Below are positions 12,987-20,866 of a stretch of 45,573 nt of DNA, piece by piece. The stretch's first letter is position 1; every line of letters starts with the position of its first letter. Location: positions 1 to 45,573 of the forward strand of contig JAVCCW010000004.1 in NCBI GenBank assembly GCA_030765235.1, in the 5' to 3' direction. Position numbers and translations under genes: made by a program. Origin of the DNA: Candidatus Gorgyraea atricola. Its GTDB lineage: Bacteria > Omnitrophota > Gorgyraeia > Gorgyraeales > Gorgyraeaceae. The notes beneath the pieces were generated by a model that searched no databases, was not told the origin of the DNA, and saw only the letters and a list, made by a program, of their open reading frames with translations.

Positions 12987-14841
12987 GGTGTTCAGCGCTA
13001 TTCTTTGCTGTATGCCTTTAGGGGCCGTGCTATGGATAGGCCGGCGTGGCGGAGATCTCGCGCGTCTAGTTAATGTTAAGCGCCGATCTATAGCGTACGC
13101 TAATCTAAAATCCGCTTTTCCTGAAAAGGGCTCACGTGAGATCAAAGAGATATTGAAGTCACATTACAGAAATCTTGGCTCAAGTGTTGTAGAGTTATTG
13201 AAATTGCCTGTTATGGGCAAAAAATATTTAAATACACATGTGCGCATTGAGAATTTTGACAGGATCAATGATGTGATAGAGAAGGGTAAAGGAATTATTC
13301 TTCTTGCGGCGCATTTTGGGAATTGGGAGATAGCGTCACTGGCTGTTAGCGCGAGAGGAAAGAACATCTCTATCTTTGTACGGAAACAAAAATATGTACG
13401 ACTCAATAGATTATTGAATCAATACAGAGAGATGAGCGGATGCAATGTTATTACAAAGGGATTTTCAATTAGAGATATGATAGGGATCCTTAGAGATAAA
13501 GGCGTTGTGGCTATGCTCGTTGATCAGGATGCGGGGGCAAAAGGCGTGTTCGTTGATTTTTTGAACAGGCCTGCTTCTACGGCACAAGGGCCGATCAGCT
13601 TTGCCGTGAAAACAGGCGCCGCGATCCTTCCTACGTTTCCTCGGCGTTTAGGTTGCGCGGAGCATGTTTTAGAAATCGATGAGCCATTAAAGTTAATAAA
13701 TACTGGCAATAAAGAAGAAGATCTGAAGGCGAATTTGAGAAATGTCACTAATATCTTCGAAGATCGTATAAAGAGATTTCCTGACCAGTGGCTATGGTCG
13801 CACAAGAGGTGGAAATCTTCGCCCCAACGCACTGTCCTGGTTTTAGACGATGGCAAGGCAGGACATCTTAATCAGGCATTGGCTGTGGCAGAGATGGTAA
13901 AAGAGGCTTTAGGTTCGAGACTCAAGGCACGAGGAATAAAAGAACAGCCTATTGTTAAGATCAAGGTGGCGAAAGTAGAATTCAAAAATAAGCTGACGAG
14001 AAGGCTTTTAGATATGGCGAGTTTTTTTGCTGGAAAGCGATGCCAAGGGTGTTTACGATGTATGAAGTTTTGTTTAAAGAAAGAAAGCTTCAATGAGATC
14101 AAGGGATATGCTGATATAGTCATCTCTTGCGGCGCTTCTACTGTAGCCGCGAGTACATTTTTAAAATACGAGAATAACGCGAAGGGCATTGTGATCATGA
14201 AGCCAGGATTGGGACGAAGCAGGAAGTTTGATTTAGTTATTTTGCCGAGACACGATGCATCTCAGAAGCCTAAATCGAATATGCTTATTACAGAGATTGC
14301 GCCGAATAGGGTTAGGGACAAGGGACATGGGACAAGGGACATGGGGGTTGGGTTGCTTGTTGGAGGAGATGCGAAAAACTTCAAGTTGAAAAAAGAGGAT
14401 GTTGAGAAAGTGGTGGATGGAGTATTGAAGATCGGGCGGGATTTGTTTGTTTCTACTTCCAGGAGGACTTCGCCTGAAATAGATGGACTTATTAAAGAAA
14501 AATTAGGCGAAAAATGTAAATCATTAGTAATAGCAAACGAGAATAATAAACAAGGCGCGGTGCAGGAGATTTTTGACAAGAGCGAGGTTATAATTGTTTC
14601 GCCAGAATCTATATCCATGATCTCAGAGGCAGTGAGTTCTGGTAGGCATGTTGTAGTCTTTGGCAAGGCAGAGGGAAAGTACAATCAAGCTATTGCAAAT
14701 CTCGAGGTACAGGGTTACATAAAAACTTCTACATCAGACAAGATTTGCGATACAGTAAAACAGATTTTGACAGAAAAGCCAGAAGCAAAGAAACTCGAAG
14801 ATAAAGAGAAGATACTGAAGAGGCTAATAAGCTTAATATGA
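12940..14841 (+). CDS. Fusion: lipid A acyltransferase (LpxL/HtrB-like) + ELM1-like domain
   Basis: 633 aa. Residues 1-~290 are an LpxL-type lysophospholipid acyltransferase. It has a membrane anchor at 12-35, catalytic AAHFGNWE (His125, Glu130), VFVDFLNRPASTAQGPISFA, and the end motif PDQWLWSHKRW. It would add a secondary acyl chain to Kdo-lipid IVA. From about 296 a second domain begins, VLVLDDGKAGHLNQA. With DIVISCGASTVAASTFLK and VSPESISMISEAVSSGRHVVVF it is the ELM1 (DUF1022) type, a GT-B-like fold whose bacterial role is unsettled. A Cys cluster (CQGCLRCMKFC) follows the first ELM1 motif. A degenerate heptamer insert codes for about residues 458-469. It overlaps lpxK by 47 bp. Confidence 0.85.
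   Translation: MNKDSIIDFLGFVLVKVFSAILCCMPLGAVLWIGRRGGDLARLVNVKRRSIAYANLKSAFPEKGSREIKEILKSHYRNLGSSVVELLKLPVMGKKYLNTHVRIENFDRINDVIEKGKGIILLAAHFGNWEIASLAVSARGKNISIFVRKQKYVRLNRLLNQYREMSGCNVITKGFSIRDMIGILRDKGVVAMLVDQDAGAKGVFVDFLNRPASTAQGPISFAVKTGAAILPTFPRRLGCAEHVLEIDEPLKLINTGNKEEDLKANLRNVTNIFEDRIKRFPDQWLWSHKRWKSSPQRTVLVLDDGKAGHLNQALAVAEMVKEALGSRLKARGIKEQPIVKIKVAKVEFKNKLTRRLLDMASFFAGKRCQGCLRCMKFCLKKESFNEIKGYADIVISCGASTVAASTFLKYENNAKGIVIMKPGLGRSRKFDLVILPRHDASQKPKSNMLITEIAPNRVRDKGHGTRDMGVGLLVGGDAKNFKLKKEDVEKVVDGVLKIGRDLFVSTSRRTSPEIDGLIKEKLGEKCKSLVIANENNKQGAVQEIFDKSEVIIVSPESISMISEAVSSGRHVVVFGKAEGKYNQAIANLEVQGYIKTSTSDKICDTVKQILTEKPEAKKLEDKEKILKRLISLI
14314..14346 (+). repeat. Degenerate heptamer repeat within the LpxL-ELM1 gene
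   Basis: AGGGACAAGGGACATGGGAC is followed by AAGGGACATGGG. These GGGACAA/GGGACAT units are related to the repeats in waaA and lpxK. They are translated as RDKGHGTRDMG just before GLLVGGDAKN. Confidence 0.8.
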
Positions 14842-14844
14842 CCT

Positions 14845-14914
14845 AACTTTACTTGGCAAGGCTGGACCTCGGCTTTTTTAAAAAAGCCGAGGTCCAGCCT
14901 TGCCAAGTAAAGTT
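14845..14914. repeat. 70-bp perfect palindrome
   Basis: Two exact 35-bp arms meet without a loop at TTTTTT/AAAAAA (14874-14885). The arms begin AACTTTACTTGGCAAGG and contain CTGGACCTCGGC. It lies 3 bp after the LpxL-ELM1 stop codon. The T-run is at the apex rather than after the stem, so it is not a standard intrinsic terminator. Confidence 0.95.
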
Positions 14915-14948
14915 AACGGGAATAACGGAACTAACGGACATAACGGAC
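14914..14948 (+). repeat. Fourfold TAACGG tandem repeat before the GT4-GT9 gene
   Basis: TAACGG recurs at 14914, 14923, 14932 and 14941, i.e. every 9 bp, ending 7 bp before ATG 14956. No clear Shine-Dalgarno is visible there. A related AACGGATT repetition precedes the YfhO-like gene near 37005-37040. Confidence 0.75.
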
Positions 14949-14955
14949 TAAACGA

Positions 14956-17040
14956 ATGAATATCTTACAAATATTACCAATGTTAGATGTGGGTGGAGTG
15001 GAGACAGGGACTGTGGATCTGTCTAAGGAGCTTATTAAGCGAGGGCATAAGGTCATTGTTGTATCTGGCGGCGGCAAAATGGTAAGTGAGCTTTTGGACA
15101 TGAAGGCAAGGCATATCAAACTTCCAGTATATAAAAAATCCTTGCTTACAGTCATTGCCATGGTCAAGGCGCTGGAGCGGATTATAAAAGAAGAGCGTGT
15201 GGATATTGTGCATGCCCGTTCCCGCGTACCAGCTATTATCGCGTTCTTTGCAACACGGCGCACCAGCGCCAGCTTCATTACTACCGCGCATGGTTATTAC
15301 TCAACGCATCTTTTGAGCAGGGTCATGGGCTGGGGCAAATTTGTAATCGTAGCCTCTAATGTTATAGGCCGCCATATGATAGAGGATTTTGGCGTGGCGC
15401 GCGAGAGGATAAGATTTATTCCAAGGGGAGTTGACCTTGAGAAGTTTAGATTTAACCCGATAGACGCATCGCGCCAGAAGACAGAATACAAGATAGGTAT
15501 TATCGGCAGGATCACGCCTATAAAAGGCCATGCCTTTTTTTTACAGGCGATCGCAAGGGTGGTGCGCATATTTCCAAAGGCAAAGATATTGATCGTGGGA
15601 GACGCGCCTAAGGGTAAGCCTGAGTACAAGGAAAATCTAAAGGCATTGATACGAAAACTCAACATAGAAAAGTTCGTAGAGTTTTTAGGATCCAGGCACG
15701 ATATACCTGAGATCATATCCGGGCTGGATCTTTTGGTGCTGCCGTCTGTGGGCCAGGAGGCATTTGGCAGGGTCATTATCGAGGCAGGCGCATGCGGCGT
15801 GCCAGTGATAGCGACTCGCATAGGTGGTGCTGTAGATATCATAGAGGATAAAAAGACAGGCATGCTTGTAAAGCCGGGCGACATAATGGAGATGGTGGAT
15901 TCTATCGTGAAGCTCTTGAAGGATCGCAGCCTTGCTAGGGGCCTTGCGATCGAGGCGAGGAAAAAAGTTGAGAAGGAGTATAGCCTGATTCGCATGGCTG
16001 AGCGCACAATAAAGCTTTACGAAGAGGCATCCAGGAAGAAAAGGATCCTGGTGATAAAAATAGGCGCAATAGGTGATGTGATACTTGCGGTGCCGAGTCT
16101 AAGGGCGATCAGAAATAGTTTTCCAGACGCGTTTATTACAGTCCTCATAGGTACTGAATCCAGGCATGTATTGAAAAGGTGCCCGCATATAGATGATCTG
16201 ATACTTTATGACAGGAGAGATAGAGATAGGGGAATCAGGGGATTGGGGAAGATCTCAAACATTGTGAAGCGCAAGGCCTTTGATAGGTCTTTTGATTTTC
16301 AGAATAATAGAGCCAGCCATATCATTGCATGGCTGGGCGCTATACCTAATCGTTTTGGCTATCGCAATAATAAGTTTGGATTTTTGCTAAATCATGGATT
16401 AAGGCATTTGAAGATCGATGCAGGGCCTGTTGAAGATCAATTCAGGGTGCTTAAACGATCAGGCATCAACACCATAGGCGTTTCTAAACGTCTGGAGGTA
16501 TGGCCTACAAAAGAGGATTCTCTGTACGTGGAAAATCTTTTAAAGAATGAATGGGTGAGGGAAAATCAGATCCTGGTGGGTATTAATATTGGCTCGAGCT
16601 GGAAGACAAAGACATGGCCTTTAAAAAATTTAGCAAGGCTTTCAGATATGCTGGCTGCAAAGGACATCAGGGTGATTCTTACAGGATCAAAGAAAGAATC
16701 AGACCTGGCCGCGGATGCTATGAAACTAACGCATAGCAAGGTGATCAATATAACTGGAAAGACGACCCTGACACAGCTGGCAGCATTGATAAAAAAATGT
16801 AAGGTGTTTATTACAGGAGATAGCGCTCCTATGCATATTGCCTCGGCAATGGATGTAAATTTCATTGCGCTGTTCGGACCCACTGATCCCAGGAGGCATT
16901 TTGAGCCAACACCTAAAGGTATTGTGATACAAAAAAAGGTAAATTGCGGGCCATGCTACAAGGCCGAGTGTAAAAAGCATATATGTATGGAGAAGATCGG
17001 TGTGGATGAGGTTTTTAAATTAATTATGGGGAAGATATGA
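14956..17040 (+). CDS. Fusion glycosyltransferase: GT4 + GT9 (heptosyltransferase-like)
   Basis: 694 aa made of two GT-B enzymes. Residues 1-~355 are GT4: LQILPMLDVGGVETGTVDL at the acceptor loop, TAHGYYS, FIPRGVDLEKF, IGRITPIKGH, and EAFGRVIIEAGACGVPVIAT with the donor-binding E-x7-E pattern. From ~359 the GT9 domain starts RILVIKIGAIGDVILAVPSL. It contains GSSWKTKTWPLKNLARL, FITGDSAPMHIA, ALFGPTDPRRH and a terminal Cys set CGPCYKAECKKHIC. Such enzymes extend the LPS core with hexoses and heptoses. The fusion suggests two consecutive additions. Acceptors cannot be told. It overlaps the next gene by 4 bp. Confidence 0.9.
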   Translation: MNILQILPMLDVGGVETGTVDLSKELIKRGHKVIVVSGGGKMVSELLDMKARHIKLPVYKKSLLTVIAMVKALERIIKEERVDIVHARSRVPAIIAFFATRRTSASFITTAHGYYSTHLLSRVMGWGKFVIVASNVIGRHMIEDFGVARERIRFIPRGVDLEKFRFNPIDASRQKTEYKIGIIGRITPIKGHAFFLQAIARVVRIFPKAKILIVGDAPKGKPEYKENLKALIRKLNIEKFVEFLGSRHDIPEIISGLDLLVLPSVGQEAFGRVIIEAGACGVPVIATRIGGAVDIIEDKKTGMLVKPGDIMEMVDSIVKLLKDRSLARGLAIEARKKVEKEYSLIRMAERTIKLYEEASRKKRILVIKIGAIGDVILAVPSLRAIRNSFPDAFITVLIGTESRHVLKRCPHIDDLILYDRRDRDRGIRGLGKISNIVKRKAFDRSFDFQNNRASHIIAWLGAIPNRFGYRNNKFGFLLNHGLRHLKIDAGPVEDQFRVLKRSGINTIGVSKRLEVWPTKEDSLYVENLLKNEWVRENQILVGINIGSSWKTKTWPLKNLARLSDMLAAKDIRVILTGSKKESDLAADAMKLTHSKVINITGKTTLTQLAALIKKCKVFITGDSAPMHIASAMDVNFIALFGPTDPRRHFEPTPKGIVIQKKVNCGPCYKAECKKHICMEKIGVDEVFKLIMGKI

Positions 17041-18149
17041 AGATATTATTAATTACTACACATTTAAATATCGGCGGTATTGGCACGTATACTGTCAGCC
17101 TGGCAAGGGCATTGAAGAAAAAAGGGAACGAGGTTTTTGTTGCCTCCAGCGGAGGGGTGTTATTATCTGATCTGGCAGCTAGCGGAGTTTCGCATATAAA
17201 GATCAACATGCTCACCAAATCAGAGTTAAGCCCTAAGGTCCTGGCGTCTATTTTTGAGCTCCGAAAAGTAGTCAAGAAAATGAACATAGATGTAATACAC
17301 GCGCAGACGCGCGTTGCTCAAGTCATAGGATTTTTTGTCTCAAAATTATGCCGCAAGGCCTTTGTCACGACCTGTCATGGATTTTTTAGGCCAAAGATAG
17401 GAAGGCGGATTTTGCCTGCGTGGGGCGATCGCGTGATCGCGATAAGCGATGCAGTAGAAGGGCACCTGATAAAAGATTTTCATGTACGCAAGGACAGGAT
17501 TTCCTTGATCTATAATGGGGTCAATGCCATGAAATTCCTCAAGGATTTTTCAAAAGAGGAAAGAGATGCGCTAAAGGATAAATTCGGGATCCGCAAAGAC
17601 CATTCGATTATAGGCACAATAGGCAGGTTCACGCCTGACAAGGGGCAGGATGTGCTTTTGCACGCGCTTTTTGAGATATTAAAACAAAAGCCGAATGTTC
17701 AGCTTATTTTTGTCGGCGATGGCAAGGAGCGCTTAGAGATGATAGACATGGCGCAGCGTCTGGGCCTGTCAAACAATGTAATATTTGTAAAATCACAGAT
17801 ATCCACAGTCAATATTCTCTCTGTGATTGATGTATTTATGTTTACGCCGAAGAGAAAAGAAGGCCTGGGGCTCGCGCTTTTAGAGGCGCTTGCGGCAGGC
17901 AAGCCTGCAGTGGCTACAAATGTGGGCGGCGTCTCAAGCATTATCAAGGATGGTATCAATGGTTTTCTGGTCGAGCCTTCAAGGCATAAACTTCTGGTCG
18001 AGCCCACAGTGAGATTGTTAAAAGACAAGGCCCTTTATGAAAAGATGTCTCAGGCTGGCAGGGAGATGGTGATACAGAAATTTTCGATCAATGGCATGGC
18101 GGATAAGGTTGAGAAGCTGTATGGAGAGGTTTCGGAAAGTTACAAATGA
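17037..18149 (+). CDS. Glycosyltransferase family 4
   Basis: 370-aa GT-B enzyme. The N-domain begins MKILLITTHLNIGGIGTYTV with the acceptor-side GGI loop. TTCHGFFRPK, LIYNGVNAMKF, GTIGRFTPDKGQDVL and KEGLGLALLEALAAGKPAVATNVGG (UDP-sugar binding) follow. It resembles the N-terminal half of the preceding fusion. Probably adds a hexose to the LPS core or an exopolysaccharide at the cytoplasmic face. Start and stop overlap neighbours by 4 bp on both sides, indicating one operon. Confidence 0.9.
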   Translation: MKILLITTHLNIGGIGTYTVSLARALKKKGNEVFVASSGGVLLSDLAASGVSHIKINMLTKSELSPKVLASIFELRKVVKKMNIDVIHAQTRVAQVIGFFVSKLCRKAFVTTCHGFFRPKIGRRILPAWGDRVIAISDAVEGHLIKDFHVRKDRISLIYNGVNAMKFLKDFSKEERDALKDKFGIRKDHSIIGTIGRFTPDKGQDVLLHALFEILKQKPNVQLIFVGDGKERLEMIDMAQRLGLSNNVIFVKSQISTVNILSVIDVFMFTPKRKEGLGLALLEALAAGKPAVATNVGGVSSIIKDGINGFLVEPSRHKLLVEPTVRLLKDKALYEKMSQAGREMVIQKFSINGMADKVEKLYGEVSESYK

Positions 18150-18913
18150 AAAGATGGCGTCGTTTTGCAATCTTAATAGTCTTTGTAATAGCTGGATTTT
18201 TGTGGGCCAAAGAGCAGTATGTTGTGCCTGTTATTATGTATCACAAGATTAATGATAAGGCTGGGATTTCCAAATTAAACGTTACTCCGGAAAGTTTTAG
18301 AGATCAGATCTCTTTTTTAAAAAGGCACGACTATAATATTGTAAAACTTGAGGAGTTGGCTGAGTTAGTAAGAGAAAATAAAATCCCTTATAAGACAATC
18401 GCGATTACATTTGATGACGGATATGAGAATAATTACACATGCGCCTATCCTGTTTTAAAGGAGCTGGGGATCCCAGCCACGATTTTTATATCACCTGCGC
18501 TTATAGGCTATGAGGGATATTTGACATGGGATCAGATCATTGAGATGTCTGAAAGTGGCGTTATATCTATTGGCAGTCACGCGATGACGCACGCGTATCT
18601 GCCAGGTTTAGCAGAGCAGAAGTTAGATATAGAGATAGCTGATTCCAAGCGCGCAATAGAAACCCATATTAGAAAAGCGGTTTTTTCATTCAGCTATCCT
18701 ATAGGCGCTTTTGATGATCGCGCAAAAGAAAAAGTCAGGAAAGCAGGGTATAGAATCGCAGTAGCCACTAATCCAGGGAACGATTATCCAGACCATGATC
18801 TCTTTGCGATGAAACGCGTGCGCATATCCAGGACATCGGATAGCATGCTCGTATTCTGGATAGAGACATCTGGGTTTTATACGTGGGTAAAGGAACATCG
18901 GGACGAGGACTGA
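18146..18913 (+). CDS. Membrane-anchored polysaccharide deacetylase (CE4/NodB)
   Basis: 255 aa with an N-terminal anchor or signal (FAILIVFVIAGFLWA). The NodB motifs are VIMYHKIN (leading motif), ITFDDGYENN with the Asp-Asp pair (catalytic base and metal ligand), and SHAMTHAYL with two metal His. They are followed by FSYPIGAFDD. These metal-dependent enzymes remove N- or O-acetyl groups from glycans. In this setting an LPS or exported glycan substrate is likely. It is fully embedded in the glycosyltransferase operon, overlapping the next gene by one base (TGATG). Confidence 0.9.
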   Translation: MKRWRRFAILIVFVIAGFLWAKEQYVVPVIMYHKINDKAGISKLNVTPESFRDQISFLKRHDYNIVKLEELAELVRENKIPYKTIAITFDDGYENNYTCAYPVLKELGIPATIFISPALIGYEGYLTWDQIIEMSESGVISIGSHAMTHAYLPGLAEQKLDIEIADSKRAIETHIRKAVFSFSYPIGAFDDRAKEKVRKAGYRIAVATNPGNDYPDHDLFAMKRVRISRTSDSMLVFWIETSGFYTWVKEHRDED

Positions 18914-19875
18914 TGAAACGCATACTTATTGTAAATGTTAATTGGCTAGGAGATACGATTTTTGCAACACCATTCATAAGGGCTGTAAAAGAAAGTTCTC
19001 CAGGTTCTTATGTGGCTATACTTACGCATTCGAGATGTAAAGAGGTGCTTGAAAACAATCCCCATATAGACGAGATTATTACATATGATAGGGGCAAATT
19101 TTCACTTATTTTACACCTAAGATCGAGGCGTTTTGATACAGCATTTATATTGCGCAGGTCTTTGAGCAGGACCATACTTCTTTTTCTTTCAAGGATACCC
19201 AATAGGATAGGATACGACAGTAAGAAATCGGGATTCTTGCTGACAAAGAAAATAGCGTTGCCATCCAAGGATTTACACAGAGTAGAGCATTTTTTAGACA
19301 TTGCAAGAGGTGTAGGCATAAGACCGAAAAGCGTAAATTATGATTTTTTCATTTCAGATAAAGACAGGGCTGAGGCAAAGAATATTTTAAAGGACCTGGG
19401 AATTAAAGATAATGAAGATTTTATAGTGCTAAATCCTGGCGGCAACTGGGATTTAAAGAGATGGCCTGCTAAAAACTTTGCCATGCTGGGCGATAAGATA
19501 GATATAAAGGTGATTTTGGCTGGCGCAGAAAAAGATATAAAACTGTGCCAGGAGATTGCTAGTATGATGAAGAAAAAACCAATACTTATTTGCGGCAAGA
19601 CAGATCTAAAGACGCTTGGCGCAGTCTTTGAAAGGGCAAAAAAGGTCGTGTCCAGTGACTCTGGGCCCATGCATATCGCAGTAGCAGTAAATTCAAGCGT
19701 TGTCGCGTTATTTGGCCCAACATCGTCTCGAATAACAGGCCCTTACGGGGACGGCGATTACAGGATTTTACAGAAGAAGATAGATTGCGAGATCCCATGT
19801 TACAGACTTTCATGTAAGGACAATAAATGTATGAGCAATATAAGCGTCAATGATGTGGTGGAGGCGATTTCATGA
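18913..19875 (+). CDS. Heptosyltransferase-like GT9 (WaaF type)
   Basis: 320-aa GT9. ATG 18913 overlaps the previous stop, and GAGGA lies just before it; an in-frame GTG 30 nt upstream is rejected because family proteins start at MKRILIVNVNWLGDTIFATP. Also visible: VLNPGGNWDLKRWPAKNFA, VSSDSGPMHIAVAV, ALFGPTSSRITGPYG, and a C-terminal Cys motif CEIPCYRLSCKDNKC found in each GT9 of this cluster. It likely transfers a heptose or related sugar from an ADP-activated donor onto the Kdo core. Confidence 0.92.
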   Translation: MKRILIVNVNWLGDTIFATPFIRAVKESSPGSYVAILTHSRCKEVLENNPHIDEIITYDRGKFSLILHLRSRRFDTAFILRRSLSRTILLFLSRIPNRIGYDSKKSGFLLTKKIALPSKDLHRVEHFLDIARGVGIRPKSVNYDFFISDKDRAEAKNILKDLGIKDNEDFIVLNPGGNWDLKRWPAKNFAMLGDKIDIKVILAGAEKDIKLCQEIASMMKKKPILICGKTDLKTLGAVFERAKKVVSSDSGPMHIAVAVNSSVVALFGPTSSRITGPYGDGDYRILQKKIDCEIPCYRLSCKDNKCMSNISVNDVVEAIS

Positions 19876-20780
19876 AGATCATTTTTATTACGCTCAGTAA
19901 TATAGGGGACGTGATCTTGACCTTGCCGGTCTTAACCGCGCTAAAGGATAATTTTCCTGGAGCAAAGATAGATGTCGTGGTCGGGCCAAGGCCAAAGCAT
20001 GTCTTTGCCAAAGATCCTCGAATTAATAGGATCTTTACATACGATAAACACGCTTCCTTAAAAGATAAGATAGCCTTTGTGAGCAAACTAAGGAAAGAAA
20101 AATACGATCTGGCAGTGGATATGAGAAATAGCCTCCTGCCTATTTTAATCGGCGCTAAAAAAAAGACGCTTCTTTTTTCTAAAAATAAAAAGATACATAA
20201 AAGATCAGCGCATTTAGAAAAATTGAGCAGTTTCGGAATAAAATATAAGAATAAGCAGAACATCTATATTTCTGATGAAGATAAAAGATTCGTAGATAAG
20301 CTGCTCGAGGAAAATGGGGTTAAAAAAGGGGATGTTATTTTAGGTATAAGCCCTGGATCCCGCAGTTCCCTGAAGCGATGGAGCGCAGATGGATTTATAG
20401 AGGTAATAAATGAGGTGTTGAGGCAAGGAAGGTATAAGATTGTTCTTATAGGAGAGTCTAATGAGAGGGTATTTTCTCATAAGGATGTTATTGACTTAAC
20501 TGGCAAGACAAATCTAAATCAACTTTTTGCATTAATAGAGAGGATGCAGCTGCTTTTGACCTGTGATAGCGCTAGCTTACATATTGCATGTGATCTGGGT
20601 GTGAAGGTCATTGCAATATTCGGGCCAACAGACGCTCGCGAGTATGGCCCTACAGGCAAAGACGACGTAGTCATACGCAAGGATCTCAAATGCAGTCCAT
20701 GCAAAAAGGCACTTTGCAAATTCAACCACGAGTGCATGAGCCAACTTAGCGCCCAGGAGATAACTTTACATTTAAGGTAA
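19872..20780 (+). CDS. Heptosyltransferase-like GT9
   Basis: 302-aa GT9, the shortest and most divergent of the set. N-terminal MKIIFITLSNIGDVILTLPV is the acceptor and dimer region. GISPGSRSSLKRWSADGFIE, TCDSASLHIACDLG and AIFGPTDAREYGPTG mark the donor domain, and CSPCKKALCKFNHEC is the terminal Cys motif. The usual D-S-G-P is D-S-A-S here, so donor or activity may differ. It overlaps the previous gene by 4 bp. Its last codons and stop lie inside a perfect 15-bp inverted repeat. Confidence 0.9.
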   Translation: MKIIFITLSNIGDVILTLPVLTALKDNFPGAKIDVVVGPRPKHVFAKDPRINRIFTYDKHASLKDKIAFVSKLRKEKYDLAVDMRNSLLPILIGAKKKTLLFSKNKKIHKRSAHLEKLSSFGIKYKNKQNIYISDEDKRFVDKLLEENGVKKGDVILGISPGSRSSLKRWSADGFIEVINEVLRQGRYKIVLIGESNERVFSHKDVIDLTGKTNLNQLFALIERMQLLLTCDSASLHIACDLGVKVIAIFGPTDAREYGPTGKDDVVIRKDLKCSPCKKALCKFNHECMSQLSAQEITLHLR

Positions 20781-20821
20781 GACCTTAAATGTAAAGTAGG
20801 CCGGGTTTAAACCCGGCCTAC
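20764..20821. repeat. Two adjoining perfect palindromes at the end of a GT9 gene
   Basis: CTTTACATTTAAGGT (20764-20778) pairs with 20782-20796 over an AAG loop and includes the stop codon. Directly joined, 20796-20821 is a 26-bp loopless palindrome centred on GGGTTTAAACCC with outer GTAGGCC. The latter core returns at 34521-34548. Neither has a following T-run. Confidence 0.93.
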
Positions 20822-20866
20822 AAGAGGGGTTGCGGGGATGCCAAGTGTCAAGTTAAGGCAAAGGAT

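Noticed and set aside
12735-13145. 136-codon - strand frame over lpxK end and the LpxL fusion start
   Set aside because: Antisense to two well-supported genes, and it includes the heptamer repeat translated in reverse.
14845-14914. Bidirectional intrinsic terminator
   Set aside because: The T-run is at the centre of the palindrome rather than after the stem. Termination is possible but not supported by form.
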